From the NCBI GenBank assembly GCA_003868215.1, contig QWDQ01000001.1, positions 620,001-684,000 of the forward strand: 64,000 nucleotides of DNA. Direction: 5' to 3'. Of the stretch, positions 54,013 to 64,000 are shown piece by piece. The position numbers were made by a program, and so were the translations under genes. The DNA comes from Pseudophaeomoniella oleicola. Its lineage: Eukaryota > Ascomycota > Eurotiomycetes > Phaeomoniellales > Phaeomoniellaceae. How positions within the stretch are numbered: the stretch's first letter is position 1; each line of letters opens with the position of its first letter. Under the pieces are notes generated by a model. It worked only from the letters and a program-made list of their open reading frames with translations, was not told the origin of the DNA and made no database searches.

Positions 54013-57000
54013 CTATAACTTGCCCCCCTTGCGCAACACAGGCGACACAAACACTTCATTACCAGTCCAGGTAGCTTCGACACCCGCCGGCATGCCCAAA
54101 GCCTTGGCCTTCTGCATCCACTCGCGTGTTGGTAGAACGTTGACCTTGGTGCCGAGCCTGTCGTTGTACATGCCCGCGAGGTCCGACAGCAAGTATCTGT
54201 TTTCGCTACAGTAATTGTGCACGGCAAACGGTTCGCGGGGATCATGAGCATACGCCGTAGCCAGAAATTCGGGCACTACGTCGCTGACGTCGATGATGTC
54301 AAGCTCTCCCTGCCACTGCTTGGGGTCAAGCGCCGGTACGGCCCGCATCTTAGTGCAGTATTTGTCTAGCGCCACCAAAGGAATCTCTTCGGGCGCATCG
54401 GGCCCCATGATGTTGGGGAAGCGGTGCACAACGGCCGGAAGACCCTCCGCTCGCTCCAGCAGTATCTCGCCCATCCATTTACTGGCAGCATAACCGATAG
54501 CGTTTTTCATCAGCGAATCGGCATCGGCTGGCGGCCAAAAGCTGGAGGGCGGCACCTCAGCCAGCTCGCTGGTATCCTTTTGGAGCATGGCCACCGAGGA
54601 CGACGAGACAAAGTGTACAGGGACGCGGCGTGGCGTAGCCATAGCGAGCAGAGTCTGTGTCGAGACGACGTTAGCAGCCCGCATCATTTCATACGACTTG
54701 AGATGGGCGACATCTGCCCCCACATGGATGATCAGGTCAGCCGTTTGGCACAGGCGCTTGAAGTCATTAGTGGAGAGGCCCAGCAGCGGTTTGACCAGTT
54801 CGCCCTTGTATTGATGAATCTTTGGGTCCTTGACGCGCAGAGGACGTGAGCGGATGCAAAGACAGTGCACCTCGGCAATGTCGCCGTCTGCCACGAGGTT
54901 ACGTAGCATGTGCGTACCCAGAAACCCCGTGCATCCCGTGAGGACGACACGCCGTGCGCTGCGCCGAGGTATGTCCTTGATCGAGTCAGCGCCTGCCGGA
55001 ATGAGGGCAGGTATCCCGTCGATGAGGTCGGCCACTTCCTTCTTCCAATCCATTTCTGGATCGTCATGAGTGTTAGTAGCCGTCTGCGACTCTCCCTGAG
55101 ACCCTGTGCGAAGCTTTCGCCATCCTGCTAGAGCGTCCTCGCATACTCGCGATAGAGTGTGGTTGGTCGACATAAGTTTCAACACAGGCACGTCAACACC
55201 CAGCTCTTTCAGGAACCACTCGCGTATACGAACGGAAACGAGCGAGTCAACTCCATGTTCAGCCACGGGCATGTTAGCGTCTATCTGGGCGGGGTCAAGC
55301 TGGAGCATGTTGCCCAGGGACTGCGAAAAGCACTTCACCAAGATTGCTAGACCTTCCTTTGGATCCTCGGTTGTCGCCAACTGAACCTCAACCTTAATGT
55401 TCCCATCAGCTTGTGCCTGACCGGTGCCCTCTTCTTGCACACCTTCTTGCAGAAGGTAGCATGACAACCGCGGGTCTTCGTGCCACGCCTCCGTAAACAT
55501 CTTCCTTATACCTGTGATGAGCTCGGATGGCTGGTCTGAATCAGGTCGTCCGCACTCAATGGCCTTGGCTAGCATGTCGTGCAGATCTGTCTCGGCTTGT
55601 CTATCTAAACGTGGTAGGAGAGACTTCTCAATGGCAGCGTTCCGCTTCTTGTCTGAACGGTAAATGTAACCCAGTCCCGTAAGGAGCCCAATGACGACGA
55701 CGGAGCCCGCCAGTCCACGCTCCCGCCGATGTCGCACGAGACTTGCCATGTAATGGTTTGCCGCACTGTAAGCGGACTGGCCGATGTTCCCAACAATCGA
55801 CGTTGCAGAAGAAAGCCCTATGAAGAAGTCCAACGCCTCACCCTCACCGAAGAGCTCGTCAAGGTTGCGAGTTCCGGCAACCTTCGGCGCTAGCACCGCC
55901 TCAAAGTCATCCCAAGACGTGTCGAGGAAGGGGCGGTCCCGAAGCACCATGGCACCATTGATAATACCTCCAATGGGCGGCATACTGGACTTGATCTCGG
56001 TACATGCCGCTCTCAACCCTTCTTTGTTCGTAACGTCCACTGGTACGACACGCAACACAGCTCCCTTTTGCGACAAGAATTCGAACACTCCGGCCGGAAC
56101 ATCAGGATGCCGGCTGGTCAACACGACGTTTCGAGCCCCGTTATCCACCATCCATCGAGCAATGGAGATTCCAAGGTCTCGCGTCATGCCGAAAAGAACG
56201 TAGGTCTTGTCGGCAGTAAACATCCCCTTGTGCTCGACAGAACCAGCCCTGGTAGTAATTATGTCGGCAGTGTCTTGTTCCGTCACCTCCACGACTGTAT
56301 CCGGAAGCGCAAGATCGGTCGACTGGTTGACTTGGCGGTTCTTCACTGTGGACTGACGATTGATGCTATCTAGAGGCAGAACCCTGGGAATGTAGAGGGC
56401 GCCATCTCTGAGTGCGAGATGGGGTTCGTGAGTCCAGAGTATTTCGCTTGGGTTAGGCTGATTCATTCCGGTGAGTCTGAGAAGAAGGGTTGCCAGCAGA
56501 GATGGCTCAAGCGATGTGGGTTCGTCGACGTCGAGGAACTGAAGCCGCAAATCACTACGTTCAGCCAGCAGCGTGCGTCCCAGCCCCACCGTCACATTGG
56601 CCAGTGGATTTTTGCCCGAAGCCGCTCCTGAGGTTACCCACAGAACAGCACTGGCGTTGCGGAAGAGAGTCTGCATAGCTTCGAATCTGGCCACAGTCAT
56701 TTCGCCGAAGACAGGACTATCCAGGTCGCAAAGGCAGAGCACGACTGCTCCGATGGGACACTTGATGTCCTCGAGGCCTTCAAGATCACATTGGAGAACA
56801 CGCTCGCTGGAAGCAAGGAGTGCCTGCGATTTGGATGCAAGTTCCGACGCCACATCACTAACGACCAAAACAGGGCCGAGTGGCCGGTCTTCCGGACGTG
56901 AAGCGACAGAAAGCGGCTCCCGAAGCGCCTGGAAGGTTTCGTCAGTTGCCTGGGATATGATGACGGAACAGAAGGAAGGCGTTGAGCTTGTGTCGACGCC

Positions 57001-60000
57001 TGAGAATCCAGTTGCTTTAAGCAACTTGTCCCATTCATCAAGACTGAGTGTGGGTACCCAGACGCGGCCTTCATCGACGCCCAGGAACCACCCAGGAAGC
57101 GTGCCCATGATGAGTTGTATGGGAAGATGGTTGGTTGTGATCTCCAGCAACACCAAGTACCCGCCAGGTCGAAGCAGGCGGCGACAGTTGCTGACCGTAT
57201 CTTTTAAGCTTCGAGTCGCGTGCAGGGCATTAGAGGCTATAACCATGTCAAACGCCCCCTCGTCGAATCCTTGGTCCACCGGATCTTTTTCAATGTTCAG
57301 CATCTTGAACGACAATTTGCCGGCATGCTGGCTGAATTTTGCCTTCGCAGGCTCAAAAAAGCCGGCTGAGATGTCAGTGTACATGTATGATGCATATTGG
57401 TCGCCCACAGCCGAAAGGACAGCTCGAGTGGTACCGCCCGTTCCAGCTCCGACCTCGAGCACCTTCATACGCGGGTATCGGTGCGCGAGCTGCTTGACCA
57501 AGAGCCCGAGATCAAGGTTGCCGTCGGCAAAACCGACTCCTTCCACATACAAGCGGTCGAGCATGTCGTCCTTCAAAAGAACCTGAAGGGCAGGCATCAT
57601 TCCACGAGCAATGGCTGCCAAGTTTTTCCCCACGGCATGTAGTATAAGCATATCGTTGTTTCCCGCTGTGATATAGGGAGCGCTCCATTTCTGCACATTT
57701 TCCAGTGTGTCGTTTGCCCACTCTGCCTCAATATCGGGAACCTTGCCTGCTTCGATCTGGGGAAATAGATGGTCCCTGACCCACTTCATCATGTGCCGCC
57801 GATGTTTGCCCATGACGAACAGCTCAGAAGGCTTGATCTGGTTGCGAAGCCTCCGCAGATAGAAATGGGCCGTGCGCACCAGAAGCTTCCGCAAGACCTC
57901 ATCCTCTGGAGAGAACTTGGTCTTGAGGCTGGGCTCGATTCCGTGAGCCGCATCCCGCGCCCACGTTTCGCTTGCATAGAGCCAGCGCTCCCGGCCCCGG
58001 TTCAAGGGGGTCCACTGGACTCCACGCATTTGAACTTGGACGGTCGCATTGCTTGTATTGAAAAGGTCTACATCACCCTTGAGTCCCTTTTCTTCTGATG
58101 AAGTTAGACGGCTGTCTGCCATGAGGGAATCTGGAGAGGCGGCAGTCATGTTGATACGGACACAATCAATGCCCGTGGGGAGATATACCGTCGCAAGTCT
58201 TCCGTCTTCTGGGTACGAAAAGGCGGCCAGGATGCCTTGAATGGTGGTATCAAGGACTGCAGGGTGCACAGAAGCACGTATTGTAATAGATTCAGGAGGA
58301 TCTGGGACGGATACCACGGCGTGGTTGAGGTGGCGATCTACCGAACTAGCTCTGAAAGCGCCAGAATAGTTGTAACCCACTTTTGACAAATGTGAGTAAA
58401 ATTGTTCCATATCCAAAGTGTTCATGGGAAGTAGGGGCTTATTCCGGGTGGGCAGGGCGTCGTTCTGAGAAGGGCCCAGCAAAAGCCGCACGCCACCGCT
58501 GAAATGTGCGGTGAGTGCGTTCACAGGGCCGTCCAGCTTGGTCCCGTCGATGTCCCCGCTGTAACAGGCCACTTCGGCGGTAATGCAGCTGTCAGTCTGG
58601 CTCGTAACGCGTATGGTGAAGAGAACTTCCAGGCCCGAAGAATCTTCCATCATGCCCATGGTGCGCACGATCTCAATGTCGTGTAACTCGACAAGCCGCA
58701 GTGTTTGCTGGTCGTCGACGAGGCGCACGGCGGCCTCGTACGCCATTGTTACGTATCCTGTCGCCGGGAAAAGGACCTCGCCCTGTATAGTATGTCCACT
58801 CACCCATGGGAGCTCGCTCAGCTTGAAGACCTGGCGCCAGTGAACCTCCCGCCTGCCGTCCTCACCCAGGGTGGTCGGACGACCAAGCAGCTCGTGTGGA
58901 GGCTGGCTATTGCGGAAGAGGCGAGATGCCCTCGACTCACGCCAGACAAGGCTATCATGATCCCAGGGATAGGGTGGTAGGCCCTTGAGAATGCTGGGCT
59001 TCTCAGGGCTAGCTAGTGGCAAGGCTCGCTGCATACCGTCGAAGGTAATTAGAGGGCGTGACGACGGGAAAGACTGCCATATAAGTCCCAAGCTATCGGC
59101 AAAGGCTTCAACCGCACCCTGTCCGCGATTGAGGACACCACAATACGGAAGATTCAGACCGGTCAACGACTTGATCACCTCGGAGCATGGTCCCCTGAGA
59201 GCTGAGTGCGGTCCTACCTCGAGTGCGAGGTCTAAGACGAAGGATTCTTCAGACAAGGCTCGATTCACTGCCTGGGAGAATTGTACCGTGTTGGTCAGGT
59301 TATCGACCCAGTACTGTCCCTCGAGCAGTTTCATGCCTTGCTCGCTGTCGAAAGAGCGACTGCGGCCATTCGGTCCCCAAACACTAGAGTACCACTGGCA
59401 CTTTCTGGACCCCTTCAGAGCCTTGACTCCACATTTGCGTAACGACTCAAGGTAAGGTTCGGCACATGGCAGCATGTGGTGAGAATGATATGCTGTGTCC
59501 ACTGCCAGCACGCGGGCAAAGATTTTGTCTTGATCTAACTGCTCCTTAGCCTGATCAATAAGAATGGCATCTCCCGCCAGCGTGCAGCTCGTCGGGGAGT
59601 TGCTAGCGGCGACCCTGAGGTTCGCACCAAATTGATCGCAGAATGCCGATGCCGATTCTAAACCCATGCCCACAGCCATCATCTTGCCGCGCTTCCCGTT
59701 CGATCCCTGCGCCAGAGCAGAATGGAATCCTCTGTAATAGGCAACGCGAATAGCATCCCGAGCATCAAGGTAGCCCGCAGCATAGGCAGCAGCAATTTCT
59801 CCAGACGAGTGCCCAACAACGGCCGCAAAGTCAACACCGGCCGCGTGGAGGACGTCCACCAGAGCGATTTGGAGGGCAGTGCAGATTGGCTGCGAGATGG
59901 CGGCTATGCCGACGCGGGATGTCTCCTTGGGTGCAGCAAGTTCGTCGATCAGAGTCCAGTCAGGTCGATCGCTGTCGGGAAGCGTATCGAGGCTCTGCTG

Positions 60001-61963
60001 CAGCCGGTCCATAGCCTTGCGAAACACAGATGATGCTTCGTAGAGCTCCCTGCCCATGGTGGCCCACTGAGCACCTTGCCCGGTGAAGACACCGAGGATG
60101 CGAGGCGGTAGGGACTTTGAAATTGCCGGGATTCGTGCGGTCTTCTTGAGCGCTTCTGCACGTGATTCAAGCTTTTCGGCGAGCTGTGCAGCAGATATAG
60201 CGGAAAAGGAAGCCCGGAAGAGGAAGTCAGCCCTCTGAAACAGGGTGCGGGCAAGTCGACCAAGATCCGTATCAGGATGCTCTCGCAGGTAGCCGGCCAG
60301 CGCTGTAGCCTTTGCTGCCAGTGCCTGAGCCGAGTTGGCAGACAGGACAACGAGTCCACCTGGATGTGACTTGGACGTATAGCGATCGTAGGCTCCATCC
60401 CAACTCTCAATGATAGCGTGGGCATTAGTCCCGCCAAAGCCGAAACTATTCACACTCACACGGCGTGGCTCAGCTTTGGAAAGGGTGGGCCAGGGTGTCA
60501 ATGCTGTCGGAACGCGGAGGTGCTTATAGAACGGCCGAATCTTTGGATTCAACTCTCGGAAATGGAGGTTGCCTGGAATCTGGCCGTTTTGAACTGCCAA
60601 TGACGCTTTGAGCACTCCAGCGAGACCTGCAGTGCCCTCGGTATGACCGATAACGGTTTTGATCGAACCAACAAAGAGGTGGCCATCGTTTTGGCTTGGG
60701 TTTCCGGGGAAAAAAGTGTCATGTATGGCCCGTGCCTCGATAGCTAGCTCACGTCAGCATCGCATTCTATCAACCATGCAGAGTATTTACTTACGATCAC
60801 CTGCCGGCGTGCCAGTGCCGTGAGCCTCAAAGTAATGAGGGCGATCGCGTACGGGGTCCAGCCCGCACCTCATGTATGTGTCTCGAATAAGTTGAGATTG
60901 CGACTCTGCACCCGGCATTGTAATACCTACGTGACGGTTATTACAGTTGACATCAGAAAGAGCGTGGCAAACAAACCTGGCGTCCGACCATCCGAGTTCA
61001 CACCGGTTTCGCGGATAATACACTCGATGTGATCACCGTCAGCGATGGCTTGGCTAAGAGTCTTGAGAATAACAGAGGCGAACCCCTCTCCTCGCGTATA
61101 TCCATCAGCAGAGGAATCCCACATGTAAGATCGCCCATTAGGAGACAACATGTTTAACTTTTATGTCACTTGTCAGCTTAAACTGCAACCATGTGCTCAT
61201 TTCGTAGCGCAACATACATTTGAATAAGCGATGAAAAGCTCAGGTCCGAGGATGAGATTTGCCCCTGCTGCAACGGCCATATCTATTTCTCCGCTTCGAA
61301 GGGAAAGGACTGCCTGGTGCAGGGCCACGAGCGACGACGAACAAGCCGTATCGCACGCAACCGACGGGCCTCTCCAGTCGAAAAAGTACGATAGACGATT
61401 AGCTAGGATTGCCATGGAACCGCCAGTTGCGTAGTACTGCGGTAGGCTGTCAAGGCCACGCATCGAAACAAACTGGTAGTCGAAGCACGTCGCTCCGACG
61501 AAGACGCCAGTAGATGATCCTTGAAGCTGAGGGATTGAGTAGCCCGCCGATTCCACGCCTTCATAAACGGTCTCAAGAAGACACCGCTGCTGGGGGTCCA
61601 TCGCTTCGACCTCCTTGGGGCTAATATTAAAGAAATCACGGTCGAAGAGTCGCGGTTCATCTTGCAAAAGATAGGCATACTTTGTATTCGTGCTCTGTTG
61701 GTACATCAGTTAGACACCGAGTTCAAGTATGTAATTAGGAATAGCCAAAGCTGTCATACTCCATGGTGCTGGCTGTTCTGGTTATAGAACGCCTTGGTAT
61801 CGAACCGACTGGGCGGGATTTCTCGCACGAGATCTTTGGGGTTTTTGAGAAGCCCCCAAAGCTTCGATGGGGAATTAGCACCACCTGGAAAGCGGCAGGA
61901 ACTCCCCACTACCGCAATGGGCTCCCGTAGCGGTCTGACGTTGGACTCGGGGTAGCTGCCCAT
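54013..61963 (-). CDS. Reducing polyketide synthase with terminal reductase (KS-AT-DH-MT-KR-ACP-R)
   Basis: Exons 61963-61760, 61694-61218, 61157-60977, 60926-60795 and 60743-54013 give 2,574 residues (an ATG at 61969 adds two). [11 protein letters not shown] with Cys at about 186, [11 protein letters not shown] and [16 protein letters not shown] and GHSSGE (Ser about 644). [19 protein letters not shown] (about 980). C-methyltransferase: [12 protein letters not shown] (about 1425). [19 protein letters not shown] and [10 protein letters not shown] (about 1989). ACP: HGVDSLV (Ser about 2163). Reductase: [11 protein letters not shown] (about 2274) and YAASKWMGE. There is no enoylreductase module and no condensation domain. 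The layout matches betaenone-type synthases, which need a partner enoylreductase and release an aldehyde or alcohol; none is in the window. A methylated, partly reduced chain is expected. Confidence 0.93.
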
Positions 61964-62567
61964 GATCAAAGTTGTGTTGAATCAACCAATTGGACTAGGA
62001 AAAATAGTTGATTGCCAACTTGCCTTGGCTTCAATTTATGGAATTTCAAATGGATGGAGGCTTCAAGCTTTGTGCGTTCCGGATGTGACCATGGTTAAGT
62101 CTTGCCACAAGTAGTCGTCAGCTGCCAACCTGTTTTCTCCTTCGATTTGCCGTAGGATCATACCAAAGACCGCACCACTTTGCTGGTCCAGGGGTTCGGT
62201 AAGCTATCGGTCGGCGGTCTGGGCCGGTCCCTGTCCGATTGACTACCGACTTGGAACGGAATCCAGCACCGACCGGACCGGCAAAAGTAAGCAAGCCACC
62301 AGTCTTTCTGAATCCTGTAAGACTAGACCTACCTCCGATATCCCGATCCTTCCGGGGGCTAATCCGTCTACCGACTCAGATCCGGACAACAACATTATCA
62401 GTATCAACGCGGATTTTCTCCGCCTTGCTTCAATAGCTTCGTCCGAGATTTTGAGCGATTATTAAAGGACGAAAACCTACGTTTTGTTCTGGCAGGCCAT
62501 ACACAAATTGCTCTCGTCCTAAAGTTCTCAACGCGAGACTGCATTATTTGTAAGGTTTGATATCATC
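61964..62567. promoter_or_regulatory. Divergent promoter of PKS and hydrolase
   Basis: 604 bases shared by two divergent biosynthetic genes. Between 62190 and 62285 it holds dense CGG/CCG triplets, including atcggtcggcggtctgg, an inverted pair ccgacttggaacgg (CCG-N8-CGG) and accgaccggaccggc. Such pairs are plausible Zn(II)2Cys6 sites; two such regulators are nearby. Binding is not shown. Confidence 0.55.
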
Positions 62568-63634
62568 ATGGCCACAGAACAGGAGCGTAAAGACGTCGAA
62601 TTCAAAACCTTTGATGGCTTGACTTTGCGCGGCTCGCTGTACGTGGGCCCTAAGGGTGGTCCTGCAGTGGTTGTCAATGGCGCAGTAAGTCAACCCTAAA
62701 CGAACACGTCCCACGAGATCTGCCCAGAAAGATATTCCGAACTCTTACTTACCTGGGGCCGTCAGTTCATGTGCCCAAAAGAAATCTTCGTGGCCGGCAT
62801 AGCGGCTTGGTTCGGGCGTAATGGCCTGACGGCTCTTGTCTACGACGCCCGTACTATAGGCACGAGCGACGGCATGCCTCGAAGTGATCTGGACCCCCAG
62901 AAGATGGCTGAAGACAACTCAGATGCCGTCACAGTACGTATTTACTCATGCTTCCGACTTCGATTGCCCTGCAGTCCAATATCCTAATGAATCGGGAACA
63001 GTTCTTGCAGAAAGAGGGATGGGTGGACCCGAACCGCATAGCCATATGGGGCTTTTTCTATAGCTCTGGGATAGCACTCGAGGCCGCAGCCTTTGACAAG
63101 CGCGTAAAAGCCGTCATAGCGCAAGGTTTGATGCCCGAGTGGTACCTGAATGAGGATGACCAGGAGGCCCTCGTCGCCCGTGCAGTCGAGGATCGGGCGA
63201 ACCAGCTTCGCGGCGATCCGCCCGGATACATACCTCTCCTCAATGAAAAGGGCGAGCATTTAATGTTCTTCAAGTATCTGGCCAAAATGACACCCGAGCA
63301 AAAGGCCCACCTACCCAACTGGGTTCACGGGGCGAAGAAGAATGCTCCGACCTTCAATGACAGTCTGACCATCCAAAGCTTCTACCGTCACGCCAAGTGG
63401 AAGCCCGCGAATCTGTTCGCGTCCGTCAGCCCCACCCCCGTTATGATCCTGACGCCCGAGAATGACGAGATCGTGCCGCCCGAGTATCAGAAGAGCATAT
63501 TTGACAGCATGCAATCACCGCTGAAGAAGTTTCATATCGTAAAGGATAGAGGACATTCGGACTTTTTAAGCGTTGACATTGATGAGCTGCTGACCCCGCA
63601 GCTAGCGTTTCTCAAAGAAGTTTTGAAATTCTGA
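62568..63634 (+). CDS. Alpha/beta hydrolase, polyketide-transferase-like, nucleophile replaced
   Basis: Exons 62568-62684, 62766-62933 and 63002-63634 give 305 residues, both introns phase 0 (gtaagt and gtacgt donors). The start MATEQERKDVEFKTFDGLTL and CPKEIFVAGIAAWFGRNGLT, YDARTIGTSDGMPR, then FDKRVKAVIAQG match the family of small alpha/beta hydrolases next to reducing PKS genes (for example the fumagillin polyketide transferase). In relatives the elbow reads G-x-S-[FY]-S; here it reads WGFFYSSG, so the usual Ser position (about 114) is Phe. The acid (PENDEIVP) and His (DRGHSDFL) remain. Either a neighbouring Ser (116 or 117) serves, or the protein is non-catalytic. Divergent from the PKS with a shared promoter, so it most likely acts on the PKS product or its release. 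Confidence 0.85.
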
Positions 63635-64000
63635 GTTACGAAGTGCTTCTGTCGGCATGGTCCGAAACCTCATGCGGGGTTTTTCATCTCGGTCTGGGTC
63701 CTGAGACTTATGTAGCATACATATAATACTGCCCACAATGTTATTCCTTTGGTGTGTATGTACGAAATGGTGACTATGCTGTCCATCTCGGCGAAGTTTC
63801 AGTTCGATGTTGTTAACATTGACGATAAGTCGATGAGAAAGCTAGTCGATACCGACTCGATAAATACCGCATGTTTGTGCCTGTGCTGTCACAGTATTAG
63901 AAGGTGCCGTAAACATGCATCTGAGTAGTGAGGGCATTCCCGAAACCAGTTAGAACTTAGTTAGATCTGATGGAAGACTCGAGGGAGAGCTGACGGGCTC
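63635..64000. other. Flank after the hydrolase gene
   Basis: No gene seen in the last 366 bases. The rest of the biosynthetic cluster, if any, would lie outside the window. Confidence 0.5.

Overview
The window reads as nuclear DNA of a filamentous ascomycete (Pezizomycotina; I cannot place the class). Genes carry short introns of about 45-75 nt with CTRAY branch sites, and many families are typical of these fungi: Zn(II)2Cys6 regulators, a DHA1 transporter, a GtaA-type glutaminase, a hydrophobic-surface-binding protein and a reducing polyketide synthase. Splice models below were built by hand from donor, branch and acceptor signals and from reading-frame phase. Intron positions are therefore inferences.

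Left part (1-16 kb): the 3' part of an arrestin-like gene, a secreted glutaminase-like protein, a BTB-domain protein, the conserved TBP-removing ATPase MOT1, and a small single-span protein, probably mitochondrial. All are on the + strand.

Middle (17.4-25.6 kb, - strand): one very large surface-protein gene. It has a signal peptide, a Ser/Thr-rich NPTST repeat region, a Cys-containing globular module, about 900 residues of collagen-like Gly-X-Y and a WSC-like Cys-rich end. The phase-consistent model has about 60 exons and 1,750 codons. The collagen stalk is cut into dozens of mini-exons (many 8-18 nt). Nineteen of the mini-introns start with AT and end with AC instead of GT...AG. All 19 have a U2-like donor (mostly ATAAGT or ATGAGT), a CTRAY or close-variant branch site, and AC directly before a G that completes a Gly codon. 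This is the most unusual object in the window.

Right of it (27-40 kb): a serine carboxypeptidase, a PY-motif membrane protein and an HsbA-like secreted protein. Then come two neighbouring membrane glycosyltransferases (a processive GT2 and a GT31-like type II protein) and a NodB polysaccharide deacetylase. The last three could form a small cell-surface glycan locus.

41-64 kb has a secondary-metabolism character: a divergent DHA1 transporter / Zn2Cys6 regulator pair, an AflR-like regulator, a metallophosphoesterase, and then a divergent pair made of a reducing PKS (KS-AT-DH-MT-KR-ACP-R) and an alpha/beta hydrolase of the polyketide-transferase type whose nucleophile Ser position reads Phe. 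Between the phosphoesterase and the PKS lies a 4 kb stretch with a Tc1/mariner fragment, broken open frames and low-complexity DNA. Nothing here suggests prokaryotic or viral DNA.
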